Notes: generated by a model not told the origin, from the sequence alone. 6,912 bases of DNA from Proteobacteria bacterium UBA2383 (GCA_002343485.1 DDST01000194.1:9842-16753), one strand, 5' to 3'. Numbered from the stretch's first letter, positions 1 to 5,901 are shown. Program-made: numbers and translations.

Positions 1-1
1 C

Positions 2-673
2 CTGCATTCGCGCCTGCTGGAGCGGGCAACCCATTTGCGGCCAGAGCATGGCGGTGGCTCACTATCAGCGTTGCCGATTATTGAAACCGAGGCACAAAAC
101 CTGTCGGCTTACATTCCCACGAATCTAATCTCGATCACCGATGGGCAAATCGTACTGTCTCCGGAACTGGCAAGGAAAGGGATTTTGCCAGCGGTCGATG
201 TCGGTGAATCGGTATCACGGGTGGGCGGCAAGACCCAGCTACCGGCCTATCGGGCCATTGCCGCCGAACTGCGATTGGCCTATTCCCAGTTCGAAGAACT
301 GGAAAATTTCGCCCGTTTCGGCACCCGGTTGGATGAGGCGACCCGCCAGACCATTGAGCGCGGACGCCGGGTGCGGGAAGTGCTAAAGCAACGGCAATAT
401 CAGCCTTTGCCAGTTGCCGAACAGATCGCCGTGTTGCTGGCAGTCACCGAAGGCGTGTTTGATTCAATACCGTTGGAGCAGATGGCAGTGGCAGAACAAG
501 CTGTGCGCGCCCAAGCAGTCACCCATTGCCCCGGAATCGGCGCACGCATCACTTCGGGATCACCGCTGAGCGATGCCGAGCGGGATACCTTGCTTGCGGC
601 AGCGCGGGCTGCGATGGTTAATCTTAGGCCTGATGCAGATACACAATCTCTTCTCCCTCTGGGTAAAAGCTAG
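2..673 (+). CDS. atpA: ATP synthase alpha subunit, C-terminal part (N-ATPase type), 5' end outside window
   Basis: Alpha subunit of an F-type rotary ATPase; with beta it forms the catalytic alpha3beta3 head on the cytoplasmic side of the membrane. The reading frame is open from base 2 and shows about 223 residues, so the N-terminal barrel and P-loop lie upstream. Seen: the family block HSRLLERA at the left edge, SLSALPIIET, PTNLISITDGQI, then SVSRVG, whose arginine (bases 218-220) is at the position of the conserved alpha arginine finger. After it comes GGKTQLPAYR, where E. coli has GGAAQTKIMK. The helical C-terminal domain follows (FEELENFARFGTRLD, then LKQRQYQPLPVAEQ). The gene ends 17 bases before gamma, and no delta, beta or epsilon gene is nearby on the right. 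Identity as alpha is very secure; the N-ATPase assignment is inferred from gene order and divergence. A TTG at 35 is internal, not a start. Confidence 0.95.
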   Translation: MHSRLLERATHLRPEHGGGSLSALPIIETEAQNLSAYIPTNLISITDGQIVLSPELARKGILPAVDVGESVSRVGGKTQLPAYRAIAAELRLAYSQFEELENFARFGTRLDEATRQTIERGRRVREVLKQRQYQPLPVAEQIAVLLAVTEGVFDSIPLEQMAVAEQAVRAQAVTHCPGIGARITSGSPLSDAERDTLLAAARAAMVNLRPDADTQSLLPLGKS

Positions 674-690
674 AGTGAGGAGCTGACACT

Positions 691-1647
691 ATGCCCACCC
701 TGGAAGCGCTGCGCCATACCTTGGCTACCGTCGAGGAATTACGCTCCATCGTCCGCACCATGAAGGCACTAGCAGCCGTCAGTATCCATCAGTATGATCG
801 GGCAGTGACTGCACTGGCGGACTATGATCGCGCTGTACGGCAAGGATTACGGGTAGTATTACGCGAGCAGATGGTAGAAGCCCAAGCGCAACGTCTGACG
901 CTGGCTGACGCGACACTGGAAATACTATCCACCGCTGACAGCCCGCCGGCAATTGGCGCGGTGGTCTTCGGTTCCGATCATGGGTTATGCGGCCGTTTCA
1001 ACGAAGTACTGGCTGAACAGGTCGCGTTGACTCTGCGCGCCTGGCCAGAATCACATCGCCGGGTCCTGGCGGTGGGCGTCCGGCAGGCGGCGGCGTTGGA
1101 GGAACAAGGCTTATCACCTCAGCAGTCGTTTTACACACCGGGCGCTGCCAGTGCCATCCAGCAGATCGTGCGGCAAGTATTGCCGGTATTGGAACAGTGG
1201 CAAGCAACTGGAGTGGTCGAGATTCTGCTATTCCATAATCGTCATCAGGGCGCCAATAGCCATACACCGGCTTGGGTGCGGCTGTTGCCGCTGGATACCG
1301 GGTCCCTAAGCCACGAGATGGCTCCACCGGGACGCTCTCTACCTGGCCACGCCGCTGACTGGACAGCGTTACTACCAGCGCTACTGCGGGAATGGCTATT
1401 TGTAGAATTATTCCGGGCCTGTGCTGAGTCACTGGCCAGCGAACATGCCAGCCGCTTGCTGGCCATGCAAGCAGCTGAACGTAACATCGCCGACCGGCTG
1501 GCGGAGTTAAACGCGACTTACCGCCAGCAACGTCAGGAGGCAATTACGGCTGAACTGTTGGACGTGGTCGCCGGCTTCGAGGCAACGATGAAAAACGTAT
1601 TTCCCTCTCGCCGCTCTGTACGTTCAAGGGTTACTGCTACCAAATAG
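691..1647 (+). CDS. atpG: ATP synthase gamma subunit (N-ATPase type)
   Basis: Central rotor-shaft subunit that turns inside the alpha3beta3 head and couples it to the membrane ring. The protein has 318 residues, longer than the roughly 287 of E. coli gamma. Seen: an N-terminal coiled-coil helix (about 1-60, with VRTMKALAAVSIHQYDRAV), a middle domain with GSDHGLCGRFN at 94-104 (the family's DxGLCGxxN block), and a C-terminal helix at about 226-300 with the conserved pattern AAERN..., RQEAITAELLDVVAG. A basic tail follows (about 301-318, with SRRSVRSR). The N- and C-terminal helices match the family best; the middle is divergent. The start ATG has a good ribosome site (GAGGAG at 677-682, 8-base gap). 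It is the last gene of the operon, since a hairpin with a T-run follows the stop. The position after alpha with no beta downstream supports the N-ATPase form. Confidence 0.93.
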   Translation: MPTLEALRHTLATVEELRSIVRTMKALAAVSIHQYDRAVTALADYDRAVRQGLRVVLREQMVEAQAQRLTLADATLEILSTADSPPAIGAVVFGSDHGLCGRFNEVLAEQVALTLRAWPESHRRVLAVGVRQAAALEEQGLSPQQSFYTPGAASAIQQIVRQVLPVLEQWQATGVVEILLFHNRHQGANSHTPAWVRLLPLDTGSLSHEMAPPGRSLPGHAADWTALLPALLREWLFVELFRACAESLASEHASRLLAMQAAERNIADRLAELNATYRQQRQEAITAELLDVVAGFEATMKNVFPSRRSVRSRVTATK

Positions 1648-1664
1648 CCTGGATGATATGCACA

Positions 1665-1685
1665 CGCTCTATGAGCGATATTTTT
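1665..1685 (+). terminator. Probable intrinsic terminator of the atp operon
   Basis: A 5-bp GC-rich stem CGCTC (1665-1669) / GAGCG (1673-1677) with a TAT loop is followed by ATA and five T residues (1681-1685). It starts 18 bases after the atpG stop codon. The stem is short and the T-run is offset by three bases, so it may be only moderately efficient. Its position fits the operon end. Confidence 0.6.
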
Positions 1686-1688
1686 GAG

Positions 1689-1715
1689 TTTCACTAAAAC
1701 GTCATTTCAGTGAAA
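1689..1715. repeat. AT-rich inverted repeat after the atp operon
   Basis: TTTCACT (1689-1695) is complementary to AGTGAAA (1709-1715). Three further A-T pairs are possible inside (1696-1698 with 1705-1707, one bulged C). No T-run follows on either strand, so this is not a convincing terminator. It could be a secondary RNA structure that stabilises the atp transcript end, or a protein-binding site. Function unknown. Confidence 0.35.
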
Positions 1716-1755
1716 ACACCTTCTCTGATTATTGACGCCTAAGGAAGGCCGAATG

Positions 1756-1788
1756 AAAAGCGGCTATCAAGAAAAAGCGGCTATCAAG
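1756..1788 (+). repeat. Two tandem copies of a 16-base repeat, period 17
   Basis: AAAAGCGGCTATCAAG occurs at 1756-1771 and again, identical, at 1773-1788, separated by one A. It lies in non-coding DNA between the atp operon and surE, 57 bases before the surE start. A recent slippage duplication is the simplest origin. Both copies contain CTATCAA, which can pair with a single downstream TTGATAG (see the next entry). Confidence 0.85.
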
Positions 1789-1824
1789 TAACAACTTTGA
1801 TAGGCTATTCAGCTCAGCAATAGC
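1781..1824 (+). promoter_or_regulatory. Hairpin cluster just upstream of surE
   Basis: Two adjacent stem-loops can be drawn. CTATCAA (1781-1787) pairs with TTGATAG (1797-1803) around a 9-base loop. GCTATT (1804-1809) pairs with AATAGC (1819-1824) around a 9-base loop. The TTGATAG arm could instead pair with the first repeat copy (1764-1770), so two exclusive folds are possible. The last stem ends 20 bases before the surE ATG, whose own ribosome site is weak. A role in surE expression is inference only; no promoter hexamers were convincing. Confidence 0.35.
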
Positions 1825-1844
1825 AAGTGGATTTTATAGATAAC

Positions 1845-2618
1845 ATGCAAATTCTGGTCAGCAATGACGACGGCTACCAAGCTCCGGGCCTGCTCTGCTT
1901 GGCAGCCGCACTGCGTGAACTGGCGGAGATCGTCGTGGTTGCTCCCGATCGTGACCGCAGTGGCGCCAGCAATTCTCTGAGCCTGAAGAATCCTCTCTAT
2001 GTTACCCGCCACGAGAACGGGTTCTACAGTATCGAAGGTACGCCGACTGACTGTGTCCATGTCGCTATCACAGGTCTGCTGGAACAGGAACCGGATATGG
2101 TAATTTCCGGCATCAACAACGGCCCCAACCTGGGTGATGACGTCATCTACTCCGGCACGGTAGCAGCGGCGATGGAAGGCCGCTTCCTAGGTCTGCCAGC
2201 GATTGCTATCTCACAGGCATCATTCCAACCGCAGCACTTCGCGACTGCAGCCCGCGTCGCGGTCTGGTTAGTCAACCGCTTACGGCAGCGGCCATTGCCA
2301 TCTGATATCATCCTGAACGTCAATGTCCCTGACCGGCCTTGGGAACAACTATCGGGCTTTCACGTCACTTGTCTGGGTCATCGCCACAAATGGGAGCCGG
2401 TCATCAAAAGTACCGATCCGCGCGGCCGGCCTATCTACTGGGTTGGCCCAGCCGGCCCCGAACAACAGGCTGGTCCTGGCACCGATTTCCATGCTGTGCG
2501 CGCCGGCTATGTCTCGATTACCCCTTTGCAAGTCGACCTGACCCGCCATGGCGCTATTGACACCCTCCATCAGTGGTTAAATGAAAAACCTCCTGAAATC
2601 ACTACCCACGAACGATGA
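1845..2618 (+). CDS. surE: 5'/3'-nucleotidase (survival protein) SurE
   Basis: Metal-dependent nucleoside monophosphatase of the cytoplasm, linked in many bacteria to stationary-phase survival. The 257-residue product has the usual family length. Seen: the N-terminal VSNDDGYQAPG with metal-binding Asp8 and Asp9, DRDRSGASNSLS with Ser39, GTPTDCVH at 65-72, and SGINNGPNLGDDVIYSGTV, which carries Asn95. These match the four metal ligands known for the family. The start is set at ATG 1845 because SurE proteins begin M-x-I-L-x-S-N-D-D-G; an in-frame GTG at 1827 would add six residues not typical of the family. No strong Shine-Dalgarno sequence precedes 1845. Downstream, rpoS follows on the same strand without the pcm and nlpD genes seen in E. 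coli. Identity is secure; the exact start is fairly so. Confidence 0.96.
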   Translation: MQILVSNDDGYQAPGLLCLAAALRELAEIVVVAPDRDRSGASNSLSLKNPLYVTRHENGFYSIEGTPTDCVHVAITGLLEQEPDMVISGINNGPNLGDDVIYSGTVAAAMEGRFLGLPAIAISQASFQPQHFATAARVAVWLVNRLRQRPLPSDIILNVNVPDRPWEQLSGFHVTCLGHRHKWEPVIKSTDPRGRPIYWVGPAGPEQQAGPGTDFHAVRAGYVSITPLQVDLTRHGAIDTLHQWLNEKPPEITTHER

Positions 2619-2882
2619 CGCTCAGAATACTTACAATTCTACTGGTAGACTTAGCGCTTTTGAAAAGCTTATCATTGTTGGACGTTTTTTAGCGCGGAGC
2701 AAGGAAGAAAATCATCCGCCATTTTCAGGCTTAAACATAAGTGAGCTATGTCAGCTTCATCACTATCTGATAAGTGTGGCTTAGCGATCAAAAAAACAAT
2801 AAACAAAGACGCGGCTGATCATCTTCCAGCCCAACGTCAAAAGCGAAGTTCCACCAAGCGAAGCATGTCGAGGAGGTTATCG
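2619..2882 (+). promoter_or_regulatory. Non-coding leader between surE and rpoS
   Basis: I see no convincing gene in this 264-base stretch. It probably holds the rpoS promoter and 5' untranslated leader, because in E. coli rpoS is driven from within upstream genes and has a long regulated leader. Small potential stem-loops are visible: ACATA/TATGT (2735-2739 with 2747-2751) and GGCTG/CAGCC (2813-2817 with 2827-2831). None clearly hides the ribosome site, and no promoter hexamer pair was strong enough to call. The stretch looks richer in A and T around 2650-2810 than the flanking genes. Confidence 0.45.
2871..2876 (+). promoter_or_regulatory. Strong ribosome-binding site that sets the rpoS start
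   Basis: A perfect AGGAGG lies six bases before ATG 2883. The reading frame is open further up, with ATGs at 2748 and 2865, but neither has a comparable site. This favours 2883 as the rpoS start. The site is flanked by GTCG (2867-2870) and CGAC (2889-2892), which could form a weak 4-bp stem placing the site and the ATG in a loop. Confidence 0.75.
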
Positions 2883-3911
2883 ATGTCCCGACGGATCAGT
2901 GCCTGTCTGGAAGAAACGGTCGTATGTGACGACGAAGTGATTATGGAAGATCCCCTGTTGGACGAGGACAAGTTGGAAGAGAATGAAGACGATGAGATCG
3001 TCATTGGGGAGGGAGAATTGCAGGAAGTCGCAGAGCCTGCCTGGTCATCCCCTACAGTTGCCACTCCCCGGGAAGTTACTCTGGAGGAGCTGGACGCGAC
3101 CCGGATGTATTTGAGCGAGATAGGTTTTTCTCCACTATTGACCGCTCAGGAAGAAGTTTATTTCGCTCGCCTGGTCATTCAAGGCGATGCCGCCGCCCGT
3201 AATCGCATGGTTGAGAGCAACCTGCGTCTGGTAGTCAAAATTGCCCGTCGCTACATGAACCGGGGTCTCAGCCTACTCGACCTGATCGAAGAAGGTAATT
3301 TGGGGCTGATTCACGCTGTCGAGAAGTTTGATCCTGAGCGCGGATTCCGGTTCTCGACCTACGCGACCTGGTGGATTCGGCAAACTATCGAGCGGGCACT
3401 GATGAATCAGACCCGCACCATCCGCCTGCCGATCCACATCATCAAGGAAATCAATGGCTATTTGCGTACTGCCCGCCACCTGACGCAGACCTTGGATCAT
3501 GAGCCGAGCACCGAGGAAATCGCTCAGGCCATGGGCAAGTCGGTGCTGGAAGTGAAGCGGATGCTGCAACTTAACGAGCGGGTCGCTTCGGTGGATACCC
3601 CGATCGGCAAGGATGAAGACCGTTCGCTGCTGGACGCTATTCCCGACGATAACAATACCGATCCCTCACAGTTATTGCAGGATGCCGACCTTAATGAAAA
3701 ACTGGAATCCTGGCTGGATCAGTTGAACGATAAGCAGAAGACCGTAGTGAAACGGCGGTTCGGACTATGCGGCCAGGAAAAGGCCACTCTGGAACAGGTT
3801 GGCAATGAAATCGGCGTTACTCGCGAGCGGGTGCGGCAGATTCAGATTGATGCCCTGCGCCGGCTACGTAAGATTCTGGAAGGCGAAGGGTTTTCTCAGG
3901 ATTTTTTATAA
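2883..3911 (+). CDS. rpoS: RNA polymerase sigma factor RpoS (sigma-38)
   Basis: General stress and stationary-phase sigma factor; it binds core RNA polymerase and directs it to stress promoters. The product has 342 residues against 330 in E. coli. Seen: a very acidic N-terminus (about 10-50); region 1.2 beginning DATRMYLSEIG (71-81); regions 2.1-2.4 with ESNLRLVVKIARRY, LLDLIEEGNLGLI and FSTYATWWIRQTIERA; region 3 with HEPSTEEIAQAMG; and the region 4.2 helix-turn-helix TLEQVGNEIGVTRERVRQIQ. HIIKEIN carries Lys188, equivalent to E. coli Lys173, the residue needed for recognition by the adaptor RssB, so regulated proteolysis is possible here. FSTYATWW and the acidic N-terminus match RpoS better than RpoD or RpoH. 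The start is chosen from AGGAGG at 2871-2876; the open frame above it would add 45 mostly basic residues with no family support. Confidence 0.97.
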   Translation: MSRRISACLEETVVCDDEVIMEDPLLDEDKLEENEDDEIVIGEGELQEVAEPAWSSPTVATPREVTLEELDATRMYLSEIGFSPLLTAQEEVYFARLVIQGDAAARNRMVESNLRLVVKIARRYMNRGLSLLDLIEEGNLGLIHAVEKFDPERGFRFSTYATWWIRQTIERALMNQTRTIRLPIHIIKEINGYLRTARHLTQTLDHEPSTEEIAQAMGKSVLEVKRMLQLNERVASVDTPIGKDEDRSLLDAIPDDNNTDPSQLLQDADLNEKLESWLDQLNDKQKTVVKRRFGLCGQEKATLEQVGNEIGVTRERVRQIQIDALRRLRKILEGEGFSQDFL

Positions 3912-3925
3912 ATGTTTTATAAATG
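3904..3925 (+). repeat. Exact 11-base tandem duplication across the rpoS stop codon
   Basis: TTTTATAAATG occurs at 3904-3914 and again, directly adjacent, at 3915-3925. The first copy contains the rpoS TAA stop (3909-3911); the second lies in the 3' untranslated region. The duplication leaves the protein end unchanged. Replication slippage is the likely origin. Confidence 0.85.
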
Positions 3926-3971
3926 GCAACATCCCCTTTCTACTGGACGCAAGAACGGGGACGTTGATGCC
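3925..3971. terminator. Possible bidirectional hairpin between convergent genes
   Basis: An interrupted stem can be drawn: GGC (3925-3927), AAC (3928-3930) and TCCCC (3932-3936) against GGGGA (3957-3961), GTT (3963-3965) and GCC (3969-3971). It has one mismatch, one three-base bulge and a 20-base loop. It lies 14 bases after the rpoS stop and 4 bases beyond the stop of the minus-strand gene, the place for a shared terminator. Neither strand has a proper T-run after it, so it may act with Rho or only protect 3' ends. Confidence 0.35.
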
Positions 3972-3974
3972 TGA

Positions 3975-4349
3975 TCAATCAATCATCAATAACGCTGCTG
4001 CAACCCGGCGGTCCTCCAACATAATGATGTTGTAGGTCCGGCAAGCAGCAGCAGTATCCATAACTTCCACACCGATCCCTTGCGCCAGCAGGGATTGGGT
4101 TAGTCTTGGATGTGGGAATCGTTGGCGGTCACCCGTACCCAGCAATACAATTTCTGGCTCCAACGCCACGATCGCTTCGAAGTGCCGCTCTTCCAAATCA
4201 ACAAAAGTTTGAGGTGGCCAATCGGTAACCAATTGGTCGGGAGTGACGATCACACTGCGATGAATTTGCTGCTCATTGACATTGACCCAGCCTGGACCTC
4301 GGCTTTTGATGAAGTATCTATTCGTATCGGTATTGAGACTGAAACGCAT
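3975..4349 (-). CDS. Mth938/DUF498-family protein (Xcc1710-like)
   Basis: A 124-residue soluble protein of the Mth938-like family (COG3737), related to the human complex I assembly factor NDUFAF3 and to AAMDC. The biochemical role in bacteria is not established. Seen: MRFSLNTDTNRYFIKSRGPG at the start, VALEPEIVLLGTGDRQRFP (61-79) with the family's LLGTG turn, and GIGVEVMDTAAACRTYNIIM (91-110), the family signature. The start at base 4349 has AGAGGA on the minus strand (4357-4362) seven bases upstream. The open frame extends to 4511, but those extra 54 residues lack family likeness and overlap the divergent gene. It converges on rpoS and diverges from the MBL-hydrolase gene, so it is probably transcribed alone. 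Length and signature fit the family well. Confidence 0.9.
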   Translation of the reverse strand: MRFSLNTDTNRYFIKSRGPGWVNVNEQQIHRSVIVTPDQLVTDWPPQTFVDLEERHFEAIVALEPEIVLLGTGDRQRFPHPRLTQSLLAQGIGVEVMDTAAACRTYNIIMLEDRRVAAALLMID

Positions 4350-4498
4350 GAAAAATTCCTCTGAACCCCGGAGAAGAAACCAGAAAGCCGGTACAAGCCG
4401 GACTCGCTGATCCATCGTATTCGCCATTGAGAGTCGCCATGATTGCGAATGTTCCAATGTGACTCTTGGCGTTCCTCGCCTCACCGTGAGAATCCATG
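4350..4498. promoter_or_regulatory. Divergent intergenic region with an imperfect 11-base direct repeat
   Basis: This 149-base region must hold the promoters of both the minus-strand Mth938-family gene and the plus-strand MBL hydrolase, unless either is read from further off. CATTGAGAGTC (4425-4435) and CAATGTGACTC (4455-4465) match at 8 of 11 positions and are exactly 30 bases apart, about three helical turns. A paired operator is conceivable. AAGCCGG also occurs twice close together (4385-4402). No clear sigma-70 hexamers were found on either strand. Confidence 0.3.
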
Positions 4499-5197
4499 AT
4501 GACCGAGACATCTCCCTGCACCATTCACGCCCTCGAACTGGGGCGCATGAGTAATTTCATCTATGTAATCCACGATCATGCCACCGGCCGCGCCGCGGTC
4601 GTTGATCCAGCCTGGGACGTGCCTGCCATTTTAGCCACCGCAGAACGGCACGGCTTGCAGATCACTGACATTCTATTGACGCACAGCCACTTCGATCACA
4701 TCAACGGCGTCGAGGCATTGCTGAACGCCAGCGATGCCCAATTGCACCTGCTTCGGGCTGAAGCAGCGTTCTGGAACAATTATCTGGATTTACCAACCCT
4801 GCATGAGGGCGGCGATCGCATTCAGTTAGGCGAAACCGAGATTGAAATTCTGCACACCCCAGGACATACCCCCGGTTCAGCCTGCTATCGGTTGGGCAAT
4901 CAAGTGCTGACTGGCGATACTCTGTTCGTATTCGGCTGCGGACGCTGCGACCTTCGCGGCGGCGATCCCGAGCAGATGTATCAAAGCTTGCGCCGGCTGG
5001 GTGAGCGGTTGCCAGGCGGCACACTTATTCGCCCTGGCCACAACTACGGCATCGTACCGGCATCGACCATGCTCGAACAACGAGAGGGCAATCCATTCCT
5101 GCATTTCGACGATAGTCCAGGTTTCATCAAATACCGGATGCATTTGCATGACCGCGAGGAGCCGTACCGGCCAGAGCCGCATCCTCATTGCCACTAA
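4499..5197 (+). CDS. Metallo-beta-lactamase-fold hydrolase, glyoxalase II / persulfide dioxygenase-like
   Basis: A 232-residue MBL-fold enzyme, probably cytoplasmic, with no signal peptide seen. The full metal set is visible: THSHFDH (His62, His64, Asp66, His67), HTPGHTPGS (His123), GDTLF (Asp140) and PGHNYG (His181). The block GDTLFVFGCGRCD resembles both hydroxyacylglutathione hydrolase (GloB, GDTLFxxGCGR) and the sulfur dioxygenase ETHE1 group (GCGRTDF), so the substrate cannot be fixed; a glutathione thioester or persulfide is plausible. The C-terminus ends in PEPHPHCH, a short His/Cys-rich tail that could bind metal. Two adjacent ATGs (4496 and 4499) are possible; GTGAG at 4486-4490 lies eight bases before 4499. 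trmO starts 11 bases after the stop, so the two are likely co-transcribed. The fold is certain; the reaction is not. Confidence 0.9.
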   Translation: MTETSPCTIHALELGRMSNFIYVIHDHATGRAAVVDPAWDVPAILATAERHGLQITDILLTHSHFDHINGVEALLNASDAQLHLLRAEAAFWNNYLDLPTLHEGGDRIQLGETEIEILHTPGHTPGSACYRLGNQVLTGDTLFVFGCGRCDLRGGDPEQMYQSLRRLGERLPGGTLIRPGHNYGIVPASTMLEQREGNPFLHFDDSPGFIKYRMHLHDREEPYRPEPHPHCH

Positions 5198-5208
5198 TCA
5201 GAACGAGG

Positions 5209-5901
5209 ATGTTCCCGTTCAAGCCAATCGGCATTGTTCGCTCCTGTTTCCGGGAAAAATTTGGCATTCCCCGCCAGCCAGGATTAGTGCCAGCGGCACG
5301 GGCAACTTTGGAATTGCTGCCGGCATACGCGCAACCGGCGATCGTGCGTGGACTGGAAGATTTTTCCCATCTGTGGTTGTTATTCGTGTTTCACGGCATA
5401 CCAAGAGGGCGCTGGCAGCCCACAGTACGGCCACCGCGGCTGGGTGGCAATCGACGGTTAGGCGTGTTCGCCACCCGCTCTCCATTCCGGCCTAATCCGC
5501 TAGGGCTATCAGCTGTCAAGCTGGAGCAAATTGTGATTCGCTCTGGCCGGATCATGTTGCACTTGGCAGGAGTGGACCTGCTCGATGAAACACCGGTGCT
5601 GGATATCAAGCCTTACGTCCCCTATGCTGACTGCCTTCTGGAGGCCACAGGCGGTTTCGCAGCCACAACACCTGTTAGCGGACTGACCATTGAATTCAGT
5701 CCTCAGGCAACTGCATTTTGCGTAAACTGGCCGGATGGCGATTTACGCCAACTGATTACACAGATCCTGCATCAGGATCCACGCCCGGCTTATGAGCAAC
5801 GCGATGTTGCACAACAACAATATGGCATGAAACTCTATAATTTTGATATAAAATGGAAAATTTCTGATGGAACAGTGTATGTGATGGAAATTTTGGCATA
5901 G
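5209..5901 (+). CDS. trmO: tRNA (N6-threonylcarbamoyladenosine(37)-N6)-methyltransferase TrmO
   Basis: SAM-dependent enzyme that methylates t6A at position 37 of threonine tRNA (ACY codons), giving m6t6A and finer decoding; also known as YaeB/TsaA. The 230-residue product compares with 235 in E. coli. Seen: FKPIGIVRS at the start, EKFGIPRQPGL (17-26), RGLEDFSHLWLLFVFH (47-62), the family block WQPTVRPPRLGGN (69-81), FATRSPFRPNPLGLS (87-101), DIKPYVPYAD (132-141), and a C-terminal domain with ILHQDPRPAY (186-195) close to the E. coli form. ATG 5209 is chosen because family proteins begin close to the IGxxRS motif. A TTG at 5188 would overlap the upstream gene by ten bases. The only purine-rich site, CGAGG at 5204-5208, touches the ATG, so translation may depend on coupling to the hydrolase gene 11 bases before. 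Confidence 0.95.
   Translation: MFPFKPIGIVRSCFREKFGIPRQPGLVPAARATLELLPAYAQPAIVRGLEDFSHLWLLFVFHGIPRGRWQPTVRPPRLGGNRRLGVFATRSPFRPNPLGLSAVKLEQIVIRSGRIMLHLAGVDLLDETPVLDIKPYVPYADCLLEATGGFAATTPVSGLTIEFSPQATAFCVNWPDGDLRQLITQILHQDPRPAYEQRDVAQQQYGMKLYNFDIKWKISDGTVYVMEILA

Noticed and set aside
998..1543. 181-codon minus-strand frame inside atpG
   Set aside because: It lies wholly antisense to a well-supported gene and its product is low-complexity and Pro/Arg-rich, typical of a shadow frame.
1737..1749. GCCT/AGGC mini-hairpin after the atp operon
   Set aside because: The stem is only four pairs with no T-run; it is below what could be distinguished from chance.
2581..2784. 67-codon frame overlapping the end of surE
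   Set aside because: It starts inside surE without a ribosome site, and its product resembles nothing I know. The position suggested a pcm or nlpD remnant, but no likeness to either was seen.
4350..4511. Longer N-terminus for the Mth938-family gene
   Set aside because: The extra 54 residues show no family likeness, overlap the divergent gene start, and a good ribosome site supports the start at 4349.
5001..5495. 164-codon plus-strand frame across the hydrolase-trmO junction
   Set aside because: It is out of frame with two strongly supported genes and shows no recognisable domain.
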